A program made the translations under genes and the position numbers. A stretch of DNA of 37,984 bases from positions 1 to 37,984 of IMG/VR virus record IMGVR_UViG_3300046532_003821; one strand, given 5' to 3'. Positions 26,422 through 34,294 of the stretch are shown here, piece by piece (within the stretch, counting starts at the first letter, position 1; every line of letters starts with the position of its first letter). This DNA is from a virus. The notes under the pieces are model-generated. The model worked only from the letters and a program-made list of their open reading frames with translations. It searched no databases and was not told the origin of the DNA.

Positions 26422-27448
26422 TTTTCATGTTTTCGGTAGAAGGAAAGCCTCCGAAGCGAAGGGAGCTTCCACTGGAGTTTGTGGCCTTGTCGCCAAATCT
26501 CTTCAAGCAGGAATCTAAAGTTTTTCCACACGAATCCAACCCCCAATACTCTTCGCTAATAGCGGGGAAAGGAGAGGGGGACTGATGATCCTTAACACAA
26601 ACAAAATGAGAAGGGACAGCAGGCTCCTTTTTGCTTATGTATACAACGACATCGCCAAGAACATAAGAGTTATCAGTATCCCATTCTCCCCTGTTAGTAA
26701 ATTTATATACCCCGTACTCCGAGAACCTTCGGTTTTTATGGTTTTCTACAGGGCAGCCGGTATAGCCACACGAGTCAGCCTGGCGGTAACGAAAGGAGCA
26801 ATGATCGGCAAGCATATTCCTACCAGGGAACAATGCGTCATGAACCTCAAGAATAGAAGTCATTTCAAACTCAAGAGAGTCACGGTTTTCAACAATCTTT
26901 CTATGTATATAGTATACCTCGTCAGGAAGATGCGCTTCGGAATCCTGTTTGCCTCCAAAAGGGTTCAGGCCAGATAAAGACTCGTTCCTTTCGGAAGACT
27001 TAACAGTTCCATCGGCATCTGTATAAGAGGTGCTATTTGGAGCAAAATTAACGTCGTCTAAAAACTTAGCAAAAGTCCTCCTTCTTGTAACTTTGCAGCC
27101 ATGAAAATCATAGTTAGAGGAAACTATTGAGGATAGTATGCCGCTAGGATTAGAAATCCTAAGTGTTGGACGGGGAAGCCTCCCGTCAGAAGGAGCCTCA
27201 AGGCCAGAAACATCCACAGGCAGGGGTTGGTAAGCTTTATTCTGCCAGTATATAGGGTTGGAATTATTTATATTAGAGGTAAACCTATAAACAGGGTCAG
27301 AATTAGTTCCGAAACTAATCTTGTATCTTTTTTCAAGCAAAGAGAAGTCCTCCTGCAAATGCGAAAAGTCTATCTCAAAAAATTCCAGCAAAGAATCGGG
27401 CTGCATCTTAAGCAGTTCCTTAGTAATATTTTTACTTGAGTCGGACAT
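26414..27448 (-). CDS. Minor tail protein L homologue (tail tip, probable Fe-S protein) with inserted CBM-like module
   Basis: A 344-residue homologue of lambda gpL: YWQNKAYQPLPVDVSG, RLPRPTLRISNPSG, CKVTRRRTFAKFLDD, HLPDEVYYIHRKI and RQADSCGYTGCPV occur in the family order. GpL is a tail tip protein whose C-terminal domain holds a 4Fe-4S cluster on four cysteines. Here the matching residues are probably C217 and C227, then C307 and C314 in DSCGKTLDSCLKRFG. Between the two pairs lies an extra segment of about 55 residues with the W...Y..GD.V...F.C....P...YW pattern of CBM5/12. C232 and C284 are additional cysteines. A gap of 23 nt separates it from the M-like gene; it overlaps the JAMM gene by 8 nt. 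Confidence 0.9.
   Translation of the reverse strand: MSDSSKNITKELLKMQPDSLLEFFEIDFSHLQEDFSLLEKRYKISFGTNSDPVYRFTSNINNSNPIYWQNKAYQPLPVDVSGLEAPSDGRLPRPTLRISNPSGILSSIVSSNYDFHGCKVTRRRTFAKFLDDVNFAPNSTSYTDADGTVKSSERNESLSGLNPFGGKQDSEAHLPDEVYYIHRKIVENRDSLEFEMTSILEVHDALFPGRNMLADHCSFRYRQADSCGYTGCPVENHKNRRFSEYGVYKFTNRGEWDTDNSYVLGDVVVYISKKEPAVPSHFVCVKDHQSPSPFPAISEEYWGLDSCGKTLDSCLKRFGDKATNSSGSSLRFGGFPSTENMKNG
26543..26692 (-). other. CBM5/12-like module inserted in the L homologue
   Basis: Residues 253-302: RGEWDTDNSYVLGDVVVY, then HFVCVKDHQ and EEYW. It matches the repeated tail module and lies between the C217/C227 and C307/C314 pairs. Confidence 0.65.
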
Positions 27449-27471
27449 ATATTATAATAGCCTTTCAGAAG

Positions 27472-30400
27472 TTAAACATCTACTATTTTGCCAGAAAAGA
27501 AAGGCTGGTCTATAGTATCTCCAGAGAGGGTTAATGGCGCGGAAGTATGAGTAGAAGCGGAGTAGGTATTGTAAGTGATATCTAGAAAAGAGTCTTCTAC
27601 TTTTATGGCGTAGCCAGGAAGTCCACCTTCGGCAAGAACCTCTGAGTTAACCTCCAGGTTCGTACCAGCCTCACCATATCCGCCGCCCTTAGTGCCGCCT
27701 CCTAAGTGAGTTTTAAAGTTATGATCGTTATTTATAGCCAGGCCTCCTAGCCCTCCACCCGAAACAGTGCCAGGTTTACCGCTGGGAGAACCAGAAATAC
27801 CAAAGGGAGCTCCGCCACCGCCACCGCCTCCAAAATTGACCAAGCTATGAGTTTTAATTCTTTTTCCATCTCCCACGAACAATCCTCCCGCTCCCCCGCC
27901 TCCTCCGCCGCGAACAGACGATCCTTCAAGGAAGTATAATCGAAGTTGAACTGCGGAATCGCCTTCAAGACCATCTATAAATATAGCTCCGCCACCATTT
28001 TCACCCTTGCCTGCTGGAATATAATTTTCATTTGAAGTGGTAGGTTTTCCGGCCTCATATATCTCCCCCTCAGAAACCATCCCCTCACCCCCGGAACCTC
28101 CTCGACCGTTAATGCTACAAGAGGAAACTATTAATCTATAATCAGATGCAGAAGGGAGACTCTCTCCGCCCCTAATTTTATCTGCGAGAGTTTTTGTTTC
28201 GCCATTGGTTTGATGAATCCACGATGCGTTCCCCAAATAGAGGTTAATCTTAACCTCATCATTCCAAGGTCCGCCAAGTTTCAGTGCGGGCTGGTGCGGG
28301 TTTGGGGAATTTACATTCCCGGAAAGAAAAATATTGACTTCCTCAAAGTCTTCTAGACTCATAGCCCCAACCTCACCAGAAGAAGAAATCCTTTGAGCTA
28401 GGTTAATAGAAGAAGATTTCTCTTCCACGACTTTTTGCACAATATACCCCTCGACAGGAGAATCGGATAACGAAGAAAAAGGAGCGACCTTTAAAACGAA
28501 AGAACTAGAGTCATTAAGGCCTGCAAAATAACCATCAGGAACCTGTAGCATCAAGATTCCAGGAATGTTTTTATCCGTATCAGAGTCCCAGACTAAACCA
28601 CTAGAGGCTGTTTCGGGTTCGGGAATAATATCCTCTATAATTTTTTCAGCATTCACCAAGGCACCAGAGTCGTTAAGAACCTCATCGCCCAAAGTATCAT
28701 AATCTACATATTTTCCCCCATCCCAATAAACCCTGGTCAAATAAAAACCCCCAGAAATAGAAGGTAGTTTCGAGATAGCTAGAAGGTCCTCTTCAGATGA
28801 AACTAGGGCAAGACGACAACCGTCATGAGAGGCGTTAAGAGCGGCGTTTTTATAAAAGTTTTCACCGTTTAGATCCTTATAGAAGTCAACGGTATCACTA
28901 AAACCATGGTTATCAAAGTAATAAGAATGGCTATCAACCGAAGCCGGAAAGTTTAAATTAACATATAAACTAGATTTACGCAGGTCATTCTTGGATTTAT
29001 TAACGTAAGCGTCTATAGAGGAAGATATTAAAGTCTTATGCTCTATATAATTACTCGAGTCATTCGCGAAGGTGCTGGATGTAAAATCAGAAGCAACCCG
29101 ATACACAACTCCCCCCTCTTGAATTAAGTTTCCCTCAAGATACTCCTGACCATTCTCCTTATAAGTAAGCTCTTGGGTTGCCCCTGAAGAGTATTCTAGC
29201 GAAAGAACAGACCTCTGGGTCGCAGAGGCTGCGGCGGTAAAATAAACCTCAACAAACCTTTCCTCGCCAGCTGGGATCGTTAAATTTTGAGATATTATAT
29301 TAGTAAAGTGCTGGTCTATACCAAGGTAATCTCCATCAAGAAACACTCGTCCGGTAGAATCATGTAGGTAATAGTTAGACCCGTCACTATAAACAACGGA
29401 CCCGTCACCAGAACTAGAGCAAGTCAAACTATAAGAACCGTCAGGAATGTTAGTCATACCAGAGACGGGGGTGGTCTCAGAGTAAACCCCAATATTACTT
29501 TTTGAAAATAGTGCCGAATTAGTAAGGGAAACGGAAGAAGGAAAAATAATAACCTCCTTGCCCCCGATATTTTTAATGGAAATAACCTTTTTCAAGTGCA
29601 AACTCGCAGAGCCTACGGGTTTATTGATATCGAAATCTACATCCAGATCCATAGACAGAACTCCAGAGGAATCCTTTTCTGCAGGTAATATATTATCAAT
29701 CTCGTCATCATCAAGAGGAGTGTTCTGCCCAAGGGGAAACTGCTTAAAGTTAGCGCTGATAGTATGGTTATTTCTGAAGACATAAGTATGATCCCAGGAT
29801 TCACAATAAAACCTTCGCTTCCTATTGTAAGGAGCGGGAGGGGTAAACAAGAAAGACAAGTAACCTAAGTGAGACTCAAGAAAATGGAGAATAGAGTAAG
29901 CTTCTTCGTTGTTTCGGTTTTCAAATTTTAGATTGAATTCTAAGTTGTTTATGTTTTGTTTGTGTTCAGGAAAGTATTGAGAGTATGAAGAAGAGGCGGC
30001 GGAGTACTCCTTAATTGAAGGTTTATGGTCAACAGATAAGGGGATGGAGGGCTTCCAGTAAAACTCTCTAGTCCAGAGGTGCTTATTAACCGAGGTTGCA
30101 ACGCCCGACTGAGAAACGCAAGGCTTGAAAGACCTATTAACGGAATCAGTCCAAGAATAATAATATTTTAAATTCTCAGGACAAAGCACTACGCTATGCT
30201 GAAAGTATTCATCCTCAGCAGACCAAGCTTCAGCTTTCGTAACAAACATTTGAGTGGCGACATTTAAAGTAGAGGCGGTAGTATTAATTATATTTACATC
30301 AACAGTATTAACATCTTCATTCTCAATCTCATGCTTATAATCAAAACAATAAAATCTTCTTATTAAATTTTCATTATTTCGATAAGGATAATATAACGAA

Positions 30401-32058
30401 TCCCCATCCATCCTAAAGCCAGAGATGCCTTGATCATATCTAAGCTCATGAGTCTGCTTATCGGTTTCATGTTGACCAAGATTATTTTCCAAGAAATGGA
30501 CAATACAATTTGCCTCTCGACTGCTCCTATTGGAAAACTTGAGATTCATTTCCATCCTCAAGGAATTAATACCCATGGGAGATACAGATTGATAACCATC
30601 TCCGAAATCAAAAATTTTATTCCTGGAATTAAAACTAACAGTAGACCCGTAGTCTGGGTCGAAAAAGAATTGATCAGAAGACCAAAGCTCGTGATCAGCA
30701 CTGTCAATACTAATATCTATGGATTGCCTTATAACATCGAATGATACAGGGGAAGGTGAGCCAGAATTATCATAAGCTTCTGGTCGCATTAGTTGACCAA
30801 CGCCAAACTCAACTGGGTCTAGAGCCCCATAAATACCTAGGTATAATATGCTTGAGCTTCGACCAATAACTATAAATCGTTGTCGGTTTTGAACATAAAC
30901 CAGACTAGACCCGCTAAAATCCAATACGTTACCTATTTTTAACTCGGTAAAATCAGAGGAAGCGCTACCGTTAACACTGACACTGCCACTCCCAAGCTCG
31001 ATAGTGCCAACGTGTCTTGAATTTTCCACATTCTCTATCGGGGATTTTATTATAACATTAGCAAGAGCTATAGCATCCCCGGAGTCAAATTGATCAGGCT
31101 GAGAGATGTCAGTTCTAGCGTAACAAAACAAGTGGGAATAAGGATTCCTAACGACGTCGAACTGAAGGTACTCAGTATTCTTTTCAAAATTTCCTTTGTA
31201 ATTCTGTACGCTTGAAATATAGTAAGCGTCAGAGTCGGTTTCCCCCTGAACGTCATTAAAACCCACCTCCAAAGAAGAGTCGGTGGAACCGTATTTCCCT
31301 TGAACAATAGTAGTCAACCCACTGGAACTATATTCTTGGGCAGATACATCATAATCATTTGGAGAGCTCCACTCGGAGTTAACTATGCTTGAATAATCGG
31401 GGTCAGAGGACTCGACCTTTACCCAGAATACTGGATTAGATTCAAGAACAGAACCGTTAGGCCCCTTCCAGAAACTCGGTTGAGATGTGTCAAAGTTCTC
31501 GTGATAATACTCGCTCTTAGTCCAGCCGTCAGAATTTTCAGCAACGGACATCAAGTCCCTCCCGTTAAGATTAACAGCTCGATCGTTCCTTTGGAGCATC
31601 AACGTTTGAGCTTCAGACCTAGAGAGGTGTTCCCCAACAACCCATTCCTCAGAGCCAGAAGAAGCGATAACCACCCAATCGGAATTAGAAGTAATATATT
31701 TTTCGTAAGTAGGTACAAGTCCGCCTTCGTCAGAAATCCTGGGTAACCTAAAATATTTGAGAGGACAGTGATAATTAGTATCGGATCTTTCCCACAGTAA
31801 GGTGGAACCAATACTATTTGGGGCATGTCCGGTTTCTACCTTGGCGGTCCAAAGCCAAGATGAATCAGAAGAAGTAAATACAACGCTATCAACAGGATAA
31901 GTAAACCCAGTTCTTCGCCGGTAAGAAGAAGCGGGAGCTTTAATGCACTTGTATAGCACAGGAGATTGATCGTATCCAGAGGAAGAATAATATTGAACGA
32001 GATCATCTTCAGTATAACTCGCTCCGGGATCCCAAAAACCTTTATAAGTATAACTCAT
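27472..32058 (-). CDS. M-like minor tail protein with duplicated M domain, CBM-like modules and glycine-rich C-terminus (1528 aa)
   Basis: By position (after the tape measure block, before L) and sequence this replaces lambda gpM. Two related M-like domains are visible. Copy one (about 455-600) has KIFDFGDGYQSVSPMGIN and NLKFSNRSSREANCIVHFLE. Copy two (about 668-778) has INNLEFNLKFENRNNEEAYS, LHFLESHLGYLSFLFTPP and RRFYCESW. CBM5/12-like segments occur near residues 6-40, 50-90, 288-316, 609-662 and 964-1005. About 1310-1490 is very glycine-rich with runs of six and seven glycines, resembling glycine-rich phage adhesins. GpM itself is only about 110 residues, so most of this protein is added. 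Start: ATG at 32058 behind AGGTGG, in an ATGA overlap with the previous gene. M homology is fairly sure; the adhesin role is inferred. Confidence 0.75.
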   Translation of the reverse strand: MSYTYKGFWDPGASYTEDDLVQYYSSSGYDQSPVLYKCIKAPASSYRRRTGFTYPVDSVVFTSSDSSWLWTAKVETGHAPNSIGSTLLWERSDTNYHCPLKYFRLPRISDEGGLVPTYEKYITSNSDWVVIASSGSEEWVVGEHLSRSEAQTLMLQRNDRAVNLNGRDLMSVAENSDGWTKSEYYHENFDTSQPSFWKGPNGSVLESNPVFWVKVESSDPDYSSIVNSEWSSPNDYDVSAQEYSSSGLTTIVQGKYGSTDSSLEVGFNDVQGETDSDAYYISSVQNYKGNFEKNTEYLQFDVVRNPYSHLFCYARTDISQPDQFDSGDAIALANVIIKSPIENVENSRHVGTIELGSGSVSVNGSASSDFTELKIGNVLDFSGSSLVYVQNRQRFIVIGRSSSILYLGIYGALDPVEFGVGQLMRPEAYDNSGSPSPVSFDVIRQSIDISIDSADHELWSSDQFFFDPDYGSTVSFNSRNKIFDFGDGYQSVSPMGINSLRMEMNLKFSNRSSREANCIVHFLENNLGQHETDKQTHELRYDQGISGFRMDGDSLYYPYRNNENLIRRFYCFDYKHEIENEDVNTVDVNIINTTASTLNVATQMFVTKAEAWSAEDEYFQHSVVLCPENLKYYYSWTDSVNRSFKPCVSQSGVATSVNKHLWTREFYWKPSIPLSVDHKPSIKEYSAASSSYSQYFPEHKQNINNLEFNLKFENRNNEEAYSILHFLESHLGYLSFLFTPPAPYNRKRRFYCESWDHTYVFRNNHTISANFKQFPLGQNTPLDDDEIDNILPAEKDSSGVLSMDLDVDFDINKPVGSASLHLKKVISIKNIGGKEVIIFPSSVSLTNSALFSKSNIGVYSETTPVSGMTNIPDGSYSLTCSSSGDGSVVYSDGSNYYLHDSTGRVFLDGDYLGIDQHFTNIISQNLTIPAGEERFVEVYFTAAASATQRSVLSLEYSSGATQELTYKENGQEYLEGNLIQEGGVVYRVASDFTSSTFANDSSNYIEHKTLISSSIDAYVNKSKNDLRKSSLYVNLNFPASVDSHSYYFDNHGFSDTVDFYKDLNGENFYKNAALNASHDGCRLALVSSEEDLLAISKLPSISGGFYLTRVYWDGGKYVDYDTLGDEVLNDSGALVNAEKIIEDIIPEPETASSGLVWDSDTDKNIPGILMLQVPDGYFAGLNDSSSFVLKVAPFSSLSDSPVEGYIVQKVVEEKSSSINLAQRISSSGEVGAMSLEDFEEVNIFLSGNVNSPNPHQPALKLGGPWNDEVKINLYLGNASWIHQTNGETKTLADKIRGGESLPSASDYRLIVSSCSINGRGGSGGEGMVSEGEIYEAGKPTTSNENYIPAGKGENGGGAIFIDGLEGDSAVQLRLYFLEGSSVRGGGGGGAGGLFVGDGKRIKTHSLVNFGGGGGGGAPFGISGSPSGKPGTVSGGGLGGLAINNDHNFKTHLGGGTKGGGYGEAGTNLEVNSEVLAEGGLPGYAIKVEDSFLDITYNTYSASTHTSAPLTLSGDTIDQPFFSGKIVDV
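27619..28110 (-). other. Glycine-rich adhesin-like region of the M-like protein
   Basis: Residues about 1317-1480 contain SVRGGGGGGAGG, VNFGGGGGGGAPFG, GGGLGGLA and GGGTKGGGYG separated by short beta-type stretches. This is compatible with polyglycine-II packing as in gp38-type adhesins, but no specific family motif is recognised. Confidence 0.5.
29044..29169 (-). other. CBM5/12-like segment in the M-like protein (copy 5)
   Basis: QEYLEGNLIQEGGVVYRVAS follows the Y..G(D/N).(V/I)...G..Y pattern. The closing Trp is not evident, so this copy is weak. Confidence 0.35.
30073..30234 (-). other. CBM5/12-like segment in the M-like protein (copy 4)
   Basis: EAWSAEDEYFQHSVVLCPEN, then YYYSWTDSV and HLWTREF, keeps the Trp, Tyr, V-V, aromatic and closing Trp. 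It lies between the two M-like domains. Confidence 0.5.
31111..31197 (-). other. CBM5/12-like segment in the M-like protein (copy 3)
   Basis: GNFEKNTEYLQFDVVRNPYS and LFCYARTD match the first half of the module (aromatic, Y, D-V-V, aromatic). The closing Trp is not evident. Confidence 0.4.
31783..32043 (-). other. Two CBM5/12-like segments at the N-terminus of the M-like protein (copies 1 and 2)
   Basis: Copy 1: FWDPGASYTEDDLVQYY and LYKCIKAP. Copy 2: RTGFTYPVDSVVFTSSDSSW, ending in HAPNSIGSTLLWERS. Both keep the Y...D.V.....(Y/W) core. Confidence 0.55.
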
Positions 32059-32996
32059 TTAACCACCTGCCTAACTGTAAAATTCCCATTCAAATAAGAG
32101 CCGTCCTGAGCGGATAGGCTCTGCTGAGTAACCTGCCCAGCGCAACCAAACTTAGCAAGAAGATTACTTTGACCATCTCCAGCCTCGTCCTTAGCTTCAA
32201 ATAGCTGTAAAGCAACCTCGACAGCAGAAAAGTCTTCGCCGCCAAACCCATGCTGCATCTTGCCTGTTTCGTTTATCGCGGGTATTATTTTATTTGAAGT
32301 AATTCGAGTCTCAATGACCAAACCGGAGAGAGAAACCCTATAAGGCATGATTGCCCCGGGAACATAATTTGCAACAGGATGCTCATTAGCCCTTATCGAG
32401 AAGTTGTATTTCCGATCAGCCCGTACGCTGTATTGCGCAGACAATAACTGAACATTAAACCGAGACTTATCCTGTAAATTGATGCCGTCAACAACAACGT
32501 CCCCGAAACTCTTCAAGCCTTCAGCTGGATTCAAATTATCTATAACATCTAACTCCTTAGATATCTGTATAATACTGCCAAATATCTCATACTCTGCGGT
32601 TGCGCGAACAAGGTCAAAAGGGCGCATACTAAAAGAGAAACTTTTCAGCCCCGCATTAAAAAACCTATATTCCCCAACCCTCCCGAACTGCTGAAGGGCG
32701 GTAGAGGTTTGTTTATTTAATTCAAAAATGCTAGCAATCGTATTCCTGTTATTAACCTCATCATATATAAAATGCTGCTTAGAAATAACAAAGTCCACAG
32801 ATAAAGTTCCCTTTACTCCGTCGGTAGGGGTGAGTGTTGGATTATTTACGGTTGCCCCAACTTGGTCAATATCAAAGCTGTCGAATCTGATATCCTTAGT
32901 TAGGGAGGTTTGCATGTCTAAAGAAACGGAGGTCGCGTATACCTGAAACGCCCCTATCGTAACCATGCAATCCCTAAAACTAACGAACTGGCCCAT
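32055..32996 (-). CDS. Tail protein of unknown exact role, possibly tube-like (313 aa)
   Basis: A soluble, beta-rich 313-residue protein without signal peptide or membrane segment. It lies between a 432-residue tail protein and the M-like protein in an operon of 1-4 nt overlaps, so it is almost certainly virion-related. Its N-terminal part (FQVYATSVSLDMQTSLTKDI then PTDGVKGTLSVDF) can be lined up by eye with the start of the neighbouring 432-residue protein (SQCDMSYNTQTS then PTEGQVELSRY), suggesting distant relatives. Two-domain beta proteins of this kind could be tail tube or distal-tail ring proteins; lambda has no counterpart between H and M. The start codon overlaps the previous stop in TAATG, with AGAAGG just upstream. 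It ends in an ATGA overlap with the next gene. Confidence 0.6.
   Translation of the reverse strand: MGQFVSFRDCMVTIGAFQVYATSVSLDMQTSLTKDIRFDSFDIDQVGATVNNPTLTPTDGVKGTLSVDFVISKQHFIYDEVNNRNTIASIFELNKQTSTALQQFGRVGEYRFFNAGLKSFSFSMRPFDLVRATAEYEIFGSIIQISKELDVIDNLNPAEGLKSFGDVVVDGINLQDKSRFNVQLLSAQYSVRADRKYNFSIRANEHPVANYVPGAIMPYRVSLSGLVIETRITSNKIIPAINETGKMQHGFGGEDFSAVEVALQLFEAKDEAGDGQSNLLAKFGCAGQVTQQSLSAQDGSYLNGNFTVRQVVK
32063..32068 (-). promoter_or_regulatory. Ribosome binding site of the M-like gene
   Basis: AGGTGG lies 4 nt before the ATG at 32058 and supports this start, which overlaps the previous stop codon in ATGA. Confidence 0.55.
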
Positions 32997-34294
32997 TACC
33001 TTCTTGTCTCCACTTGTGCGTGTTTATATTCAGGAAGGCTGCTGAGCTCTATATATTTAGAAGGGTCCTCTTTGTATACCTCAGTATAATTCCCCCTCCA
33101 ATCCCCGCCGTCAGCAGGATCGATAGTAGGAAGAAGCAGCCACTGGGCCCTGTATACTACAGCTCCCGTATCCGAGTTCATATACTCCCCAAAGAAAGGG
33201 GAAAAATCCTCAGTGTCAACGCCTTCAAAAGAAACTGTTAAGGTGGACTCCTGCTGAGAAGGGGAGGAGATTCCTTCGCTTAGAAGCTTTGCCTTGCTTA
33301 TACTATATTCCATTAGAACGCTCCCGTCTTGGGGGTTCTTCACTTCAACGACAACATCTTGCTCGATCCTGCCGTTAACCCAGTTAGCATAATCTAAAAA
33401 CGCTCTCATGTCAGACAACTTATAATTGTCCATGGAAACAGTAAAATCAAATGTTGTTTTAATTGGGTAAATAATCTGTATATCAAGTGCTTCATAATCT
33501 GTTATAGGTGTACCGCTATCAGCCTCTTCCCGTAGAGCATATAACGAATCTAAATCTAGACCTCTTGAATAATTAAAACCAAGTATGGGATTAGAACCAG
33601 CAAACTCACTTAAAGTATTTGTAGCATTCTTATATATTGAACCTTTAAAACTTATATCTATACTACCTTGTGTTGGAATAATATAATTTCTTTCTTTTAC
33701 TTTTGAATTTTCCGCCAGCACCTCTTTCGCGTCAAGCATGGATATGAAGTTCCAATCAGAGGAGTCTTCTGGAGCAGTATTACTAGCCCCAGAAGCGGGA
33801 GCGGGGATTATATTTTTAGCTTTATAAACCTTATCTTCAGCAAAGCCGTCCGAGGCGGTGTGTTTTCTGGAAACTAAATCATCAGCAGCATATGCACTAG
33901 AAGGATTCCATAAAGAGAACGGGCTCACTCCGCCACCAAGGTTACCGTATACTTTAAAACTATTACTAATCTCAGGAATTTGACCGACATTGCAACTAAC
34001 CCTATAATTAAGCAGCCTACCCCTTGTGAAACCCACACTTCTTCCGCTGTCAAATATTATACCACCCTGAACCTGATCTTCATCACCTATATCCTTAATA
34101 AAATCTTCGCCCAGCATGTATCGAGATAATTCAACCTGTCCTTCGGTTGGCCCGCTAATAAAATTATCAACATATCCAAGCCCGGCAATATACAATGGGC
34201 TTGTTTGAGTATTGTAGGACATATCACATTGGGATATGCCAGAAACTAATTGATTCTGAACTATAAATACTTGTTCATGACCAGAAAAGCTCAT
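32996..34294 (-). CDS. Tail protein of unknown exact role with inserted CBM-like module (432 aa)
   Basis: The first gene after the tape measure, starting in a TAATG overlap with it; AGGAGG lies 12 nt before the ATG. The protein is beta-rich with no membrane segments. A CBM5/12-like insert occupies about 127-183 (SLWNPSSAYAADDLVSRKHT, VYKAKN, SSDWNFI). The C-terminus carries WLLLPTIDPADGGDWRGNY, a motif also present in the giant fibre. The rest may share a tube-like fold with the next gene. The AT-richest stretch, about 33430-33700, covers the middle of the protein and differs from the flanks. A structural role in the tail is nearly certain from context, but the specific role (tube, ring or accessory tip protein) cannot be read from sequence. 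Confidence 0.6.
   Translation of the reverse strand: MSFSGHEQVFIVQNQLVSGISQCDMSYNTQTSPLYIAGLGYVDNFISGPTEGQVELSRYMLGEDFIKDIGDEDQVQGGIIFDSGRSVGFTRGRLLNYRVSCNVGQIPEISNSFKVYGNLGGGVSPFSLWNPSSAYAADDLVSRKHTASDGFAEDKVYKAKNIIPAPASGASNTAPEDSSDWNFISMLDAKEVLAENSKVKERNYIIPTQGSIDISFKGSIYKNATNTLSEFAGSNPILGFNYSRGLDLDSLYALREEADSGTPITDYEALDIQIIYPIKTTFDFTVSMDNYKLSDMRAFLDYANWVNGRIEQDVVVEVKNPQDGSVLMEYSISKAKLLSEGISSPSQQESTLTVSFEGVDTEDFSPFFGEYMNSDTGAVVYRAQWLLLPTIDPADGGDWRGNYTEVYKEDPSKYIELSSLPEYKHAQVETRR
33746..33916 (-). other. CBM5/12-like module in the 432-residue tail protein
   Basis: SLWNPSSAYAADDLVSRKHT, KVYKAKNIIPAP and TAPEDSSDWNFI keep Trp, Tyr, D-x-V, Y-K-A, P and the closing Trp. It begins right after a glycine-rich GNLGGGVSP stretch, as expected for an inserted unit. 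Confidence 0.6.

Noticed and set aside
27451-27456. TATAAT on the minus strand as a promoter for the L homologue
   Set aside because: No -35 box lies at a suitable distance and only 2 nt separate it from the ATG, so transcription would start inside the gene.
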